This document shows, piece after piece, positions 6,534 to 6,737 of a stretch of DNA of 6,737 nucleotides; the first letter of the stretch is position 1, and every line of letters starts with the position of its first letter. This DNA comes from an uncultured Clostridium sp. (GTDB lineage Bacteria; Bacillota; Clostridia; TANB77; CAG-508). The position numbers and the translations under genes were made by a program. The stretch spans positions 1-6,737 of the forward strand of contig USIO01000041.1 of NCBI GenBank assembly GCA_900554815.1. Reading direction: 5' to 3'. The notes below the pieces were generated by a model. It saw only the letters and a list, made by a program, of their open reading frames with translations. It had not been told where the DNA came from and did no database searches.

Positions 6534-6737
6534 TTATTTTTTTATAACTTTTTTAATTAATACAATTCCTAATATTAATATTGCTCCTATCGTAATTGAT
6601 AAAATATAGTAAATTTGTGGTCCTTGTAATCCTGTTGGGTCTGTTACTGTTATTGTAGCTACGTCTGTATCTGGTTCATCGGTTATGTTTGATAATGGAA
6701 TATAGTTTCCTGGTATACTTCCTTCGTCTCTTCTACC
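6534..6737 (-). CDS. C-terminal end of a membrane-anchored surface protein (5' part outside window)
   Basis: This is the last 67 residues of a gene that begins beyond the right edge, ending in TAA at 6536-6534. The visible part reads GRRDEGSIPGNY, then DEPDTDVATITVTDPTG, a membrane helix (QIYYILSITIGAILILGIVL) and a basic end, IKKVIKK. The same order (D-x-SIPGN, then an acidic D-x-A-x-I stretch, then TG, helix and lysines) ends the 1502-residue neighbour, and in both exactly 31 residues follow the TG. The two genes therefore encode related wall or membrane-attached stalk proteins. No LPXTG is present; the motif here is DPTG. The N-terminal domains and function cannot be judged. Confidence 0.85.
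   Translation of the reverse strand, partial: GRRDEGSIPGNYIPLSNITDEPDTDVATITVTDPTGLQGPQIYYILSITIGAILILGIVLIKKVIKK

Overview
The window is visibly AT-rich. All convincing genes lie on the minus strand, read from right to left. Strong AGGAGG-type ribosome sites, TTGAAA/TATAAT promoter signals, Ala-type signal peptides and K/E/N/I-rich surface proteins with DUF11-like and SdrD_B-like domains all point to a low-GC Bacillota, most likely an anaerobic gut-type member of Clostridia. The species cannot be named from the sequence. The standard code fits: both visible stop codons are TAA and there is no in-frame TGA.

Layout from right to left, in the direction of transcription. (1) 6737-6534 is the last 67 residues of a surface protein ending in a membrane anchor. 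Its stop codon abuts a strong intrinsic terminator (6486-6532). (2) 6443-6167 is a gene-free regulatory stretch. It holds a minus-strand promoter with ideal 17-bp spacing (6385-6413), an inverted repeat centred on the -10 box, seven copies of TTACAT, a long predicted leader of about 212 nt, a small hairpin and a strong ribosome site. (3) 6166-1658 encodes a complete 1502-residue, cysteine-free secreted protein. It has a signal peptide, a long beta-rich part, a DUF11-like domain interrupted by an acidic helical block, a second DUF11-like domain, an SdrD_B-like calcium-loop domain, a C-terminal DUF11-like domain, and a membrane anchor with a TG dipeptide where LPXTG would sit. (4) After only 14 bp, a second secreted protein starts at 1643 (TTG) and runs off the left edge. 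It carries 15 cysteines in 547 visible residues, a possible degenerate thioester-type adhesin head, a duplicated Cys module, and the start of a DUF11-like stalk repeat.

The two left-hand genes are almost certainly co-transcribed. My reading is a cell-surface adhesin or stalk locus: a giant beta-sandwich protein made together with a cysteine-rich partner, next to a related surface gene upstream that ends in its own terminator. No RNA gene, CRISPR array, insertion sequence or phage gene is visible.
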